Positions 43,482 through 53,826 of a DNA stretch of 64,000 nucleotides are shown here, in pieces. The stretch's first letter is position 1; every line of letters starts with the position of its first letter. The DNA is from Prorocentrum cordatum. Its lineage: Eukaryota > Sar > Dinophyceae > Prorocentrales > Prorocentraceae. The stretch spans positions 728,991 to 792,990 of the forward strand of contig CAUYUJ010015305.1 of NCBI GenBank assembly GCA_963575745.1. The letters are read 5' to 3'. A program made the position numbers and the translations under genes. The notes beneath the pieces are model-generated. The model was not told the DNA's origin. It saw nothing but the letters and a program-made list of their open reading frames with translations, and searched no databases.

Positions 43482-44582
43482 CTACATGGCGTGGGCGCCC
43501 TTCCCCTTCCACTTCTCCTTGAACGTCCCCTTAGTTGCGGCTTTGCCGGATCCCTTGAACGACGAATTCTCGAGGTTGCCGGCCATTTTCTGCGCGAGGT
43601 CTGGGAAGTCAGGGACCCCGTAGTCCGTAAGCCACGCCTCCCACCCTCGTCCATATTCCACGTGGAACCTGCCAGAAATCATGATGGCCTGAATGGCAAT
43701 GCCGCCCAAAACTCAAACCTTGCCTCCCGCAGGATCGGCCCAGATACACTGACCAGCGCAACCCAATTGTTTCAGCAGGCACTTCACTCCAAAAACGAAG
43801 TTCGCCATAGCCCGTTCTGGGAGGGACTGGTCCGGCTTAGCCCGCAGGTCGTTTCCCCCCTCCTGAAATCTGCAGTTGCGGCAAAATGCCACCGCCGTGT
43901 CCCGGTCCTTCCGACAAGGATCCCCTTTGAATTCCCCCTTCACGTACAGATCCTCTGGTTGAGGTCCCAAAAACTCCCACAATTTATTTGTCACCCACTC
44001 CTTCGCCCCGTCGAAGTCCTCGAAGTACCGCAACCCCCAAATCACGATCGTCTTATCCTTGTCCTGGTTGTCTGTGCTGTTGCCGCGCGGGGTCATCAGC
44101 ACGGAGACCTGTAGCCTCAACGCCTTCATCTGATCCAGAACCTTCTGGTCGACGCACTGCTCGGAGCCTGGGGTGCCGAGATCGACCTGGTTGTCAAGAC
44201 TCGTGATGCGGATGTCTACCTCCTCCACCTTCTCCTCCAGGGTCCCCGTCCTGGTCTCGATCACCTCGCTCATACCCGAAATCTTACTCTCTAGATTCGT
44301 GGTCGCCTGCCGGAAAGGGGTGACCTCCTGCCTGAGCATCGCTGCGATCTCCTGCAAGCCTGCCTGGGCCACTGCTTGGGAGGCGCTTGCACTGCCAGCG
44401 TCTGGAGGTGTGTCGGGGATCTGCGACGGCGGCGTGCCTATGTTGAGCCGCTGCGGGCCGTCGTCAATCACGTACGGGCCATCGTCCATCTCGTTAAGCG
44501 GACCAAGCAAGCGGCCTCGGACGTCGCGATCGAGGACTGCGCGAACCAGTGTCCTTGACGACCGCGAGCTCGTACCAGCCAT
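43482..44582 (-). pseudogene. LINE ORF1 (coiled coil plus RRM-like region), one in-frame stop
   Basis: Minus strand, ATG at 44582. About 366 residues if the single TGA at 43713-43715 is ignored. Residues 1-60 are polar. A helical heptad-rich region (about 75-150, ...LEEKVEEVDIRITSLDNQVD) is predicted coiled coil. A region from TIVIWGLRYFEDFDGAKEWV onwards resembles the RRM-like fold of L1-type ORF1 proteins. The tail after the stop continues in frame (GWEAWLTDYGVPDFPDLAQK) and ends Lys-rich (ATKGTFKEKWKGKG). It would bind element RNA in a ribonucleoprotein. It sits directly upstream of the endonuclease-RT remnant on the same strand. It is the best-preserved element protein here, suggesting fairly recent insertion, or stop-codon read-through, which I consider less likely. 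Confidence 0.72.
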
Positions 44583-44639
44583 CGGGAGACAAGGGTACGG
44601 GAGCGGGAAGTTGGGAGTGTGTTGAGAAATGTGGAGGGC

Positions 44640-45110
44640 ACGAAGGTTGACCCCTGAGCCAATCCCTCCTCTTCTGGGGCATGTGAAAGCACTAATGAGA
44701 TGCGCCCTCAGGGCTGTGAAAGCCTCGTTTCGGCGCATCCTTCACGAATTTCCTGCGCCCCCAGGCCTCTGAGACAAGTAAAATACTGGGGACTCGCAGA
44801 ACAACTCCCCTAGGAGCCTCAGTTCGGCACACCCCTCACGCACTTCGTGCATCATGGGAGCTTGGCTGGCCCCAAAGACTGCTCCTTGAGGCTTCAATTT
44901 GGATCATCCTTCACGCATTTCGTACCCAGGGACCTCAACGGGAAGTCTCAATTCAGCACACTCATCACGCACTTCGTGTCTCATGGACTCTCAGGGGTCC
45001 TCAGCTGACTCCTCAGACAGTTCAAGAGAGCTTCGATTCGGCACACCCATCACGCACTTCGTGACTCATGGACCTCCACAGGCCCTCTGTTAGCTCCTAA
45101 GACCGCCTGG
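44640..45110. repeat. Degenerate tandem repeat around TCACGCACTTCGTG
   Basis: CACGCACTTCGTG or variants occur near 44735, 44838, 44908, 44968 and 45050 (spacing 60-105 bp), each followed by CTCATGGAC-like and AGGC-CCTC-like segments. Confidence 0.75.
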
Positions 45111-45424
45111 ATCCCCAAGGCATCCCAAGATGGCCCTGAGAAAAAAATACATCGAACAATCACGAGAAAGGTCACGACCCTCGTCGAAGCCGTATCCCGA
45201 ACACCCACTGATTGCAACAACTGCGTGCGTGTTTCCCTTTGGGGGCCCGTCGTGACTCCCGCTCTGCGGGCTCAATACACTAGACATCCGATGCCTTGAC
45301 TTTTTCAAAACGGGGTCCCTGAAGTCCCGATTCTTTCCCATGGACTAGCTTTTCATCTTCGGTTGGTGACCTTGTGACTTACCACGCGAGGAAGCATGAA
45401 CTTCTGGTCGCATACGGGGTGTCC
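45111..45424. other. No gene recognised
   Basis: Unique sequence of moderate GC. No domain or RNA gene recognised. Confidence 0.4.
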
Positions 45425-45500
45425 CACGGCCGTTGGACACGCTTCGAGCACCATCGGAACACTCTCGGAAAGGCGCAGCTGCTGAAGATTATCCTGAGGC
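45425..45500 (+). repeat. Dispersed repeat family C, copy 1
   Basis: CACGGCCGTTGGACACG...CATCGGAACACTCTCGG, then AAGGCGCAGCTGCTGAAG. Other copies at 46390-46465, 47100-47175 and 50652-50725 share GGCCGTTC-GGAC, a CTCTCG/CCCTCG spacer and GAGGCGCAGCTGCT. Confidence 0.7.
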
Positions 45501-45784
45501 TGGGTAGCCAGCGCAACCCGAGAACACAGTTTGAAAATCTCCACCAGATGCGACGGCGCTGGGGTCCCATGAAGGGCCCCAGAAGCAAAGAATTACCCAC
45601 AATCGTCCGACGTGATGCTTTCCTGCGCGAGGGGGGGTCGGTACGCACGCACGTAAGAAGCCACACCTGAAACGGCACATCGGTATAACAAATTATAGTA
45701 CAGAAGGCCAGGAAAACTCATGCAAAAGACATACCCGGGCTGAGTACAAGCGCGCCGGTGACAGGGCTCAAACTTTGCCCCAGA
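45501..45784. other. No gene recognised
   Basis: Unique sequence between repeat families. No domain. Confidence 0.35.
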
Positions 45785-45870
45785 ATATCTCCCAAGATGT
45801 GCTCTGGCAAAGACCTCCAGGCTGATCCAGCCGTGGCGTCGAGGCGCGTCCTGGAAACTCCCCAAACAGG
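45785..45870 (+). repeat. Dispersed repeat family B, copy 3
   Basis: GCTGATCCAGCCGTGGCGTCGAGGCG block, as in 1540, 3340 and 46200. Confidence 0.5.
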
Positions 45871-45894
45871 GTGAGCCGCGCTGAAACTCCCAGA

Positions 45895-45953
45895 CAATGG
45901 ACGACGGCGAAGATAACGACGACGTTGACGACGACGATGACGACGACGACAAT

Positions 45954-45989
<36 letters not shown>

Positions 45990-46015
45990 GGCGGCGGCGG
46001 CGACGACGGTTGGGG
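45895..46015. repeat. GAC/GGC trinucleotide tract
   Basis: GACGACGAC units passing into GGC. Poly-Asp frames on the plus strand. Confidence 0.95.
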
Positions 46016-46029
46016 GGCGCCCAGGAAAG

Positions 46030-46140
46030 AGCCAGGAAGAGGGGGGGCGCATGACGGCCTGGCCCGAGGCATGTGCGCAGACGGGGGGGGGCTAGGGGAC
46101 GTGTGGAAAGACGCAGGGGGGGCCCCCAGATATCATGGCC
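46030..46140 (+). repeat. Dispersed repeat family A, diverged copy
   Basis: GGGGGGGCGCATGACGGCC, GGCATGTGCGC and GATATCATGGCC words follow the order of 669-865. Confidence 0.5.
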
Positions 46141-46199
46141 TCGACCAGGACATCCACCCCCAATTGGGGAAACCAAAATGTCCCCATACAGCTACTCCC

Positions 46200-46275
46200 C
46201 CGACCTCTCCTGGAGCGCGTTCTGATAAGGATTCGAGGCGAACCAAGCGGTGGCGGCGAGGGCCTCCCAGAAGCC
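46200..46275 (+). repeat. Dispersed repeat family B, copy 4
   Basis: GATTCGAGGCGAACCAAGCG, then GTGGCGGCGAGGGCCTCCCAG, aligned with the copy at 1540. Confidence 0.5.
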
Positions 46276-46389
46276 CAAAAGGGGGAAAACAAGGGAAGGG
46301 TAGCGGTATGGGTACCATTTCCTCCCTCTACCAATCCTCCCATCCCTCTTCGAGACCTGGTGGCCTCTCGGGTCACAGCTCATGCCTCC

Positions 46390-46465
46390 CAGTGGCCGTT
46401 CGGGACGATCGGGGCACCCCCAGAAGACTCTCGACGAGGCGCAGCTGCTGGAAAGCACCTGGAGG
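46390..46465 (+). repeat. Dispersed repeat family C, copy 2
   Basis: GTGGCCGTTCGGGACGATCG, then CTCTCGACGAGGCGCAGCTG, about 190 bp after a family B copy. Confidence 0.7.
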
Positions 46466-46694
46466 CGAAAACATCTGCAAGAACTTACGAACAAAGATCC
46501 TCCACGTCTCCCCCGTCGACTCCTTGGATGCACCCGACGTGTATGAGGGACCAGTTTCACACATTTCCAAGAAGTTACATAAACTACGAATCATAAGAAT
46601 ACTCCTGAAAAAAAAGGGTACACCAAACTGAAAGAAGAAGAACAACAATATATCTACAAAAGATAAACATAAAGTCTCCGAGATCAGTGCAGAA
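46466..46694. other. No gene recognised
   Basis: Locally AT-richer than the surroundings (about 46560-46690). No domain. Confidence 0.35.
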
Positions 46695-46810
46695 TTCCTG
46701 AGTCCGCGCTGGAAAACCACTCCTAGCGTGCGGAGCGCGCCAAGGGCGGAGCCAGAAGCGCCGCCAGGGGAGGTCAGCGCAAATCCGAAAAATCAGTGCG
46801 GACCTCCAAC
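46695..46810 (+). repeat. Dispersed repeat family H, copy 2
   Basis: CCGCGCTGGA, TGCGGAGCGCGCCAAGGGCG, GCGCCGCCAGGGG, AAAAATCAGTGCGGACCTCC: same order as 33560-33665. Confidence 0.7.
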
Positions 46811-47099
46811 AGTTCATGTCTGTACAATTCTTGTTACTTGGTCTCAGACCGGTGCGGTGACAAACCGTACGGTGACCTCGAAAGCACGGAGGACCTCATC
46901 GCACGATCCGTCACCGCACAATTTTGGAATCTTGGAGGCCCCATTCGCCTGAGACTTTCTCGAAGAGCGATTCGAATCCCAAAACCGTGCTGTGACCCGA
47001 ATTCCCCCTGGCTCACCACACAGTGCGGTCACCGCACAATTTGGGGCGCCCCCCTGCCGTGTGGGTTCTGGCTGGTTGTCGGGTCATAGCTCGGGCCTC
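46811..47099. other. No gene recognised; internal short repeat
   Basis: GTGCGGTGAC(A/C) words recur at about 46852, 46868 and 47022 (GGTCACCGCACAATTT twice, near 46906 and 47027). No coding domain. Confidence 0.4.
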
Positions 47100-47175
47100 C
47101 GGCGGCCGTTCGGGACGATTCTTGCATCCCTGGAACGCCCTCGACGAGGCGCAGCTGCTAGAGAGCACTACGAAG
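47100..47175 (+). repeat. Dispersed repeat family C, copy 3
   Basis: GCGGCCGTTCGGGACGATTC, then CCCTCGACGAGGCGCAGCTG. Confidence 0.7.
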
Positions 47176-47319
47176 CGAGAAAACATCCGAAAGCCCGAGA
47201 AGACGCACGAAGACCTATAAAACGCTTCGGGTCCCCCGAGGCACTGCAGGGGCGCGGTTTGCAAGCCTATTCTTCGAAGTATTGTGTTGCACATGCGTGT
47301 TCATCCTGCCATTCTTGCC

Positions 47320-47565
47320 GATGCTGTGCGTGCGCGTGTGCGTGTGCGTGTGCGTGTGCGTGTGCGTGCTCGTGCGCGTGCGCGTGCGCGTGCGCGTGCG
47401 CATGCGCGTGCGCGTGTGTGTGCGCGTGTGCGTGTGCGTGTGCGTGTGCGTGTGCATGCGCGTGCGCGTGCGCGTGCGCGTGATCGTGTGCGCGTGCGCG
47501 TGCGCGTGATCGTGTGCGTGCGCGTGCGCGCGTGTATGAGTGTGTGTGTGTGTGTGATTAGTGCT
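47320..47565. repeat. GTGTGC/GTGCGC dinucleotide-type tract
   Basis: About 245 bp of alternating purine-pyrimidine TG and CG units (GCGTGTGCGTGTGC). Such sequence can adopt Z-DNA. Val/Cys/Arg/His-rich frames are artefacts. Confidence 0.95.
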
Positions 47566-48024
47566 CCTCGAGGTTCTGTGCGCCCCCCCAAAGGGCGCCA
47601 CGGCTTCGCGGCCGCCGAGGCTCCACCGCCGCCCGCGCCCGGCGGCTGCGCGGCCACCGCCTGCGGCCCGTCGGGGCAGCTCGCCGCGGACCGCGGCTGG
47701 TCGGCCGCAACCCAGGGCCCCTCGGGGCAGCCCGCGACGCGCCGCACCTCGCGTCGCCGGCCGCCGCCGAGGGCCACCGCCGAGGGCCCCCGCCAGAGGC
47801 CACCGCAAGCGGCCACCGAGGGCCGCCGCCGACGGCCAGCGGCGGCCTGCGGCCAGCGGCGGCCTGCGGCCTGCGGCCGCGCTTGGCGCTCCGCTGGGGA
47901 TGGCCGCCACGGCCGCCGATGCGGACGAGGAGCCGGGACCGCCGGGACCCATGGACCTCCCTGTCGTCTTCCATCCAGGAGAACCCAGCAGCGAGAACGG
48001 GTGACACACAGACGCGAAAAATGC
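47566..48024. other. No gene recognised; CGGCC-rich
   Basis: Very GC-rich with degenerate GCCGCCG and GGCCACCG repeats (about 47755-47880). No domain. Confidence 0.45.
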
Positions 48025-48085
48025 CAGAGGAGGAGGAGGAGGAGGAGGAGGACGAGGAGGGGGAAGAAGAACGAGAAGACAAAAC
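48025..48085. repeat. GGA trinucleotide tract
   Basis: GAGGAGGAGG units on the plus strand. Confidence 0.9.
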
Positions 48086-48479
48086 GCGAGCCCGGCGAGC
48101 GCGCGGGACAACGGCTCCCCAAGGCAGCCATGGACCTCCCGCCCTTCGGGTAGGACGTGATCGGCTCACGTACAATCAAGACCAGCCCACAAGAAGCCTA
48201 TCGCAAGGAGCACTGCCCTGAAAATCGCCGAAGTATCTTGGGTCAGGGTTGGGTTTCTCGCTTACGTAGCGGCTGCCAGTGAGGAAGCTCAGGGGACCAT
48301 GGTCCAGGCGGTTGATTGATGGCTAGCGGCAAGCATCTCAACGTCGGGACATTCTGGGGACCCCGCCAGCTACGGTTTCTTCGCGACCGCTGCAAGCCTG
48401 CAATGTGAAACAAACCGAGGACAAACGAGGTATCCTGGCAAAGCGTATCGTGTTTCTTGGCACAGGCGCCCTCATAATC
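48086..48479. other. No gene recognised
   Basis: Unique sequence. No domain on either strand. Confidence 0.4.
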
Positions 48480-48685
48480 GAATCGATAAGTCGGATCGGC
48501 GATCGACATGAATCGGATCGGCGGAAATCGGCAGCCGAGTCGGAGAAGTCGAATCGGCAGAAATCGGCAAGCTCGTAGGCCTCCATCTAGAAATCGGAGC
48601 CCGAATCGGAATCCGAAGTCAAATCGAATCGGAATCGGAAGCCATCGAACTCGAATCGAATCGCATCGGAGAAATCGAAATGATG
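48480..48685. repeat. Minisatellite of AATCGGA units
   Basis: GAATCGGA, AATCGGCA and AAATCGGAG units of 6-12 bp fill about 200 bp. Minus-strand frames read as RFRFDS-like repeats. Confidence 0.85.
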
Positions 48686-49770
48686 CCCTGTGGTATGGGC
48701 TCCCACTGCAACTGGGGGACAACAAAGCGGCAGGACGGGCGGCATATGCCCGGAAGGATGCGGCAGGGGCCCGACATGGACAGGTGCAGGCAGCAGCTCC
48801 TGCAGGTGCGGCCTTGCAGGCCCCACGGACAAACGCATCAGATGCCCTGCACCAACGGGGGGGACGTGCCACCTGGCAGCTGCAGCATGCCCACCAGGTT
48901 CACCAAGGTGAAGGCATCCAGGCCCGACCCGCAGGACGGGAGCTCCATGGAGGACAGCAGGGGGGGGGGAGGGGTCGCGAATCAGCGCACGTACGTATCT
49001 GGTTTTCCTGGTGTCTCCCGGCGCCGAAGGCGCCAACGTACCGAGGAATTGCGCCCAGCACTGGGGCCAGAACCATCTGCACACAGCAGATGTTGTAACC
49101 CCTCCCTTCCCCATCCCCCCTTCCGTCCGACCCGAGCCTCGCAGGCGACGACGGGGGCGAATAGGCCAGGATGGATGGGCATCAGATGCATCCGCCCATG
49201 AGCTTCGTCGAGCAATCCCATGCCAGGGGCCGCAAGGGCTCAGACGGCGGTCGGGCAGCCGCGGGGCGCGCGGGTGCAAGTTGGTGCACGCAAAGACGAA
49301 GCGCAGAGGCATCGGGGCTGGAAGCCGGGGGGGGGGGGGGGAAACGACATTCAGACCGTGCCTCGTCGAATGCACGGGCGACCAGGGCGCCTAGAAACAC
49401 TCTCCCCCACGGGCCATCCGTCCTTAACGCAGCCGCCGACCAGGTCCCTCCCTCGCGCCACCGCCGCGGGGACGGCGACGGCGGCGACGATGACCCAGAC
49501 CTTCGACTTCGTGACGTTCTTTTCACCACGTCGAACGTCCCCGGAGTTTTAGACGCCCCGTTCCCGGGACCAGCCTCTCGCAACGAGTCGCTCGCGGGCG
49601 GCCCCCGGGCCCAGCGACGGCCCTGGGGCTGCCAAGGGAAAGGGTCGAAAAAGATGCGAAAACCTTGTGTCGAACTTCCTTCACGACGCGAAGGGGTCGG
49701 AGTCAGGTTACGCGTTCGATCATGGACACATCGCCACGCATCTGGCCACTGAAGACCGCCGAGCGACCGC
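48686..49770. other. No gene recognised
   Basis: About 1.1 kb. The GGGGGGAAACG and CATGCCC-rich segments carry overlapping frames on both strands without domains. G runs at about 48960-48968 and 49328-49340. Confidence 0.4.
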
Positions 49771-49975
49771 CGAAGACCGCCAGCGAGCGCGCTCCCCGCC
49801 GCGGACGCTGGGGCCCGACAAGGTCTTCGGCAGTCTTCGGTGGTCTTTGGCGGTCTCCGGCGGTCTTTCGGCGGTTTTCGGAGGTCTTTCGGCGGTCTTT
49901 CGGCGGTCTTTCGGCGGTCTTCGGCGGTCTAGACGGCGGCCCGACACGGTCTTCGGCAATCTTCGGCGGTCATCG
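49771..49975. repeat. Minisatellite of CGGTCTTTCGG units
   Basis: On the plus strand TCTTCGGCGGT, TCTTTCGGCGGT and CGACCGCCGAAGACCGCC: 11-13 bp units in both orientations (49755-49790 is inverted relative to 49820-49940), so the region can fold back. Confidence 0.8.
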
Positions 49976-50209
49976 GTGTGAAAGCCGGGAATCTAGCGTT
50001 AAGAAGGGGTACATGATCGAACCCGGACGGTGAGGGGTCAAACATAAGAATACTTGTCGAGCGTCCTCCGCGACTCGAATGCGTCGGAGTCAAGGGCCAA
50101 ACGCCGGGCCCAGGGACGTGCTCTGGGTAGGCTCCCGGAGCGGATCCGGCCGCGGCGACGAGGAGCCGCGCTCCCCACCGCAGAGGCCCCCACAATCAGC
50201 GCTCAACGA

Positions 50210-50402
50210 GAACTCCTCCTCCTCCTCCTCCTCCTCCTCCTCCTCCTCCTCCTCCTCCTCCTCCTCCTCCTCCTCCTCCTCCTCCTCCTCCTCCTCCTCC
50301 TCCTCCCCCTCCTCCCCCTCCCCCTCCTCCCCTGCTCCTCCCCTCCTCCTCCTCCTCCTCCTCCTCCTCCTCCTCCTCCTCCTCCTACTACTCCTACTCC
50401 TG
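50210..50402. repeat. Long CTC trinucleotide tract
   Basis: About 190 bp of almost pure CTC. Confidence 0.97.
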
Positions 50403-50651
50403 CTCCCGCTGCAACGTCTTTCACGAAGCGATGAGGTACTGCTTTCGGGCAGCAACACAGTAAGACGAAGCCAGGACGAGGACAAGTTCGGGTGAGGATT
50501 AACCATTCATCGAGAAACTCTGAGATCTGACGACCCTGGATGATGTACCGGGCGCCGCGGCCTTCTCAGATCGATCGGGAACGCTCTACGAGCGCTCCGG
50601 AACGCTCATGGAACGGATTTACCCTCGTCCTAGCCCAGTCTGGCTCAGGAC
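50403..50651. other. No gene recognised
   Basis: Short unique sequence. No domain. Confidence 0.35.
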
Positions 50652-50725
50652 TCCCACGGCCGTTCAGGACTACTCGGGCACCCCGTCGGAATGCACGCTC
50701 TCGGCGAGGCGCAGCTGCTGAAGAG
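50652..50725 (+). repeat. Dispersed repeat family C, copy 4
   Basis: CACGGCCGTTCAGGACTACT, then CTCTCGGCGAGGCGCAGCTG. Confidence 0.7.
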
Positions 50726-51014
50726 GGACCCCGAGGAAAGTCTCTGGGGTCCCACGAAAACGCCTGAAGACCTCGAGATCAACACAGCATTTGAGACATT
50801 CACAAGGCTGGGGCCGTGCGTGTCTGACGCGTGTTTTTCCGAAAGGTGTCGTCAACGCGCGAAAAGACTTTGGTCGACGACGTAAATCCCAAGCGCAAGG
50901 CCGCCACAGCCTCGCAGCCCACTCCCAGACGACGAGGCGGAGCGCGCGGACGTGCCCGAGGCGAGGCGGAGGCGAGGCGGAGAACCCGGGGGCGTCCAAG
51001 GTCGAGGGAGGCGT
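50726..51014. other. No gene recognised
   Basis: GC-rich sequence between families C and A. No domain. Confidence 0.35.
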
Positions 51015-51170
51015 ACAAGAAGGGGGGGCGCATATCATGGCCGGCGGCATGTGCGCGGCCCGGGGGGGGACGCATAAAAATAAGAAGCGCCACGAGATCT
51101 GGGGAGACATCGTGGACCCTGCCATGAGATCCAACCCCCACCGAGTCACCACCACCTCGTTGCCGCCCCC
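51015..51170 (+). repeat. Dispersed repeat family A, copy 2
   Basis: Close to 669-865: ATCATGGCCGGCGGCATGTG, CGCCACGAGATCTGGGG and TTGCCGCCCCCGAAGG in order. Confidence 0.7.
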
Positions 51171-51339
51171 GAAGGACGACACAAGACGCAGCGGCTTGAG
51201 CAGGGATCGACCGTCCCGGCGTCCCTGTAGGCCGCCCACGACATGTTCTTAGAGCCCATGTTAAAATACGACAGTGTCAGCCATACATGCGCTAAGAACA
51301 TATCGTTCTGACCACACGAGGTTCTTAAAGCATTATTTG

Positions 51340-51440
51340 GTGTGCCTCGCAGGATCCTGAAAGATCCTGGAGGATCCTGCACCCAAGCTCAGGTTAACGC
51401 GACCCTGGCCCTGCAGGATCCTGCAAGATCCTGCGCTCTG
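51340..51440. repeat. Clustered GGATCCTGCA repeats
   Basis: AGGATCCTG and AGATCCTG occur at least six times within 100 bp. Several are internally palindromic (GGATCC). Confidence 0.75.
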
Positions 51441-51604
51441 GCTGACCCCCGCTTGCATTGACCCCCGTCTCTGGCGCTGGGGCGGACCTCGGACGACGCG
51501 GCGCCCGCGTCGAGGGGCGCGCTCTCCTCCGGAGGGGAGCGGGTGCCAGGCCGCACCGCCCCGTGGCGGCGGGGCCCCAGCCCTCGCGCGGGGCCCCTGG
51601 GCCT
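51441..51604. other. No gene recognised
   Basis: GC-rich spacer. No domain. Confidence 0.3.
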
Positions 51605-52075
51605 CCTGCGGCCGTCTTGCTCCTGCTCCTCCTCCTGCTCCTCTTCTTCCTCCTCCTCCTCCTGCTCCTCCTCGTCGTGCTCCTGGTCCTGCTCGTCATC
51701 GTGCTCCTCCGCGTGCTCCGCCTTCTCCTCATGCTCCTCCTCGGTGCTCGATGCTGCGGGCCGTAAGACTTCCGTGGGATGCCCTCCTCGTCATCCTGCT
51801 AATTCCTCATTCCTGATAGCGTGAGGAGTCTCCGACTGCCGCGCCCCTTCCTCCTCTTCTTCCTCCTCCTTTCCCTAATCCTCCCCCTCCTAATCCTCTT
51901 CCACCTAATCCTCCTCCTCCTCTCCTCCTGCTCATCCTGCTTCTCCTCCTCCTCCAACTCCTCCTCCTCCCTCCTCCTCCTCCCTCCTCTCTCCTCCTCC
52001 TCCTCCTCCTCCTCCTCCTCCTCTCATGCTTCTCCTCCTCCTCCTCCTCCTCTTCCTCCTCCTCTCCTCATCATC
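51605..52075. repeat. CTC/CTG trinucleotide tract (interrupted)
   Basis: CTC repeats at 51605-51760 and 51840-52075 with a unique gap. Leu- and Ser-rich frames are artefacts. Confidence 0.93.
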
Positions 52076-52101
52076 ATCATCACCCCACCACCACCATCAT
52101 C

Positions 52102-52132
<31 letters not shown>

Positions 52133-52627
52133 ACATCATCATCAACATCATCATCATCAACAACATCATCATCATCATCAGCAGCAGCATCATCATCCTC
52201 ATCATCGTCATCATCCGTGTCACCATCAGTAGTCGTGTCATCATCATCAGCATCATCGGCACCATCAGCATCAACATCATCAATATCACGATTAGCATCA
52301 GAAGCATCATCAACATTAGCATCACCAGCATAATAATCATCAACAACACTATCGTAAGCATCATCATCATCAGCATCATCGTCATCATCATCATCAGCAG
52401 CAGCAGCAGCGGCAAGCAGCATCGCCCGGCATCGCCACCGTCATCGTCATCGTCATCGTCCTCCTTCTACTCCTCGTCATCATCATCACCATAATCAGCA
52501 TCATCATCAGCGTCAGTATCATCATCATCAGCATCAGTATCATCAGCACCACCATCATCACCATCATCAGCATCACCACCACCATCACCATCAGCATCAT
52601 CATCATCATCATCTTCAGCAGCATCAC

Positions 52628-52666
<39 letters not shown>

Positions 52667-52685
52667 CATCATCACCACCTCCCTC
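52076..52685. repeat. ATC/CAT trinucleotide tract, about 600 bp
   Basis: CATCATCAT with CAG, CAC and CGT variants over about 600 bp. Poly-His, poly-Met or poly-Asp frames follow from it. Confidence 0.97.
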
Positions 52686-53124
52686 CGACCCTCTTTCGAG
52701 CTTCGAGCTTCGGACGATTCTGCTGGTGACAGCTGGCGCCCTCATCTCCCCCTCATCTCCCCCTCCTCGTCCTCCTCCGCGTCCTCCTACTTCTCCTCCG
52801 TTTCCTCCTCCTCTTCCTCCCGAGAGCCCTTCAATGGGTGAGCCTCCCCGTCTTTACCTCAGTTGGTGGTGCATTCCAATCACTCGATGGTGAAGTTCAG
52901 TATCTACTGTTGTCGTGTCTTAGGATGTTCGGCATGCCCTCCACATGTGACGTGGAGGTGCAGGGGGGGTCCGCAGAGGTATTGTAGAGCATCCTGATAT
53001 TGTGCGCGTGGACGGGCCTATGGGAATCTCGTGCCTTCAAGATGGTGCCTCAAGATGGTGAAGTTCTGAGCGCCCCATCCTCCCTCTGCATGCTAATCGG
53101 CTCGCCTCAGAAAAGCGTAAGTAT
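52686..53124. other. No gene recognised
   Basis: Unique sequence of mixed composition. No domain. Confidence 0.4.
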
Positions 53125-53280
53125 GTACCTCCTCTTCCTCCTCCTCCTTTTCCGCCTCCTCCTCTTCCTGCTCCTCTTCCTCATCATCACCTTCGTCCTC
53201 CTCATCATCGTTGTCATCCTTCTCCTCATATGTCTCCTCCTCTGACTCCTCTTCCTTCTCCTCCTCCTTCTCCCGCTCGC
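53125..53280. repeat. CTC/CTT pyrimidine tract
   Basis: TCCTCCTCTTCCTC repeats with a CATCATC interruption. Confidence 0.9.
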
Positions 53281-53614
53281 AGCATGGAATGGCGCAGGAG
53301 CGATGCGCCGACACCCAGCGAGAGGAGAAACTGTGCGGCACGCCCTAAACAACCATGTTTGTGGTCCAAAGCTGCGCAGCCTCGGCGACCGCATCTTCTC
53401 AAGCTACACTGTTGCGGCGACCCTAGCATGACCTCTTGTTTTTCAAGCGGAGGAGGGTGGAGCGCGACCACAGAACATCACACGGCTCGCCCCCAACCCC
53501 TGCGCGGCCAGTGGCAGGCCTCCTGTTTCCCCGTATCCTAGTCTGGGCTCGTGCTTTCCCTAGACGCCCCGCGCAGGAACCCCGCACCTCATATCATGAT
53601 CCTTGCGGCAACCC
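53281..53614. other. No gene recognised
   Basis: Unique sequence flanking the MITE-like element. Confidence 0.35.
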
Positions 53615-53617
53615 TGA

Positions 53618-53823
53618 GGGGCAACGATAGGGGGGGGCTGGCATAGGGGGGGATGCATCGACCTGGAATCGGCGATATACCGCTGATTGATCAGCGATAG
53701 GCCTCCGATCGTGAATTTGCACCTTCATGGGCAAGTTGGGGCTATCGGGCCCCTATCGGCGATCAGTGGGCGATTGGGGGTCGATGCATCCCCCCCTATG
53801 CCAATCCCCCGTATCGTTGCCCC
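53618..53823. mobile_element. MITE-like element with 45-46 bp inverted ends and TGA duplication
   Basis: 206 bp. Left end 53618-53663 (GGGGCAACGATA...GGATGCATCGACC) is the reverse complement of right end 53779-53823 with only a few differences. Both ends are flanked by TGA (53615-53617 and 53824-53826), consistent with a 3-bp target-site duplication. The interior also partly pairs (GATCAGCGATAGG against CTATCGGCGATCAG). No coding capacity. A 3-bp duplication would fit CACTA- or Harbinger-type DNA transposons, but the family is not determined. Confidence 0.78.
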
Positions 53824-53826
53824 TGA

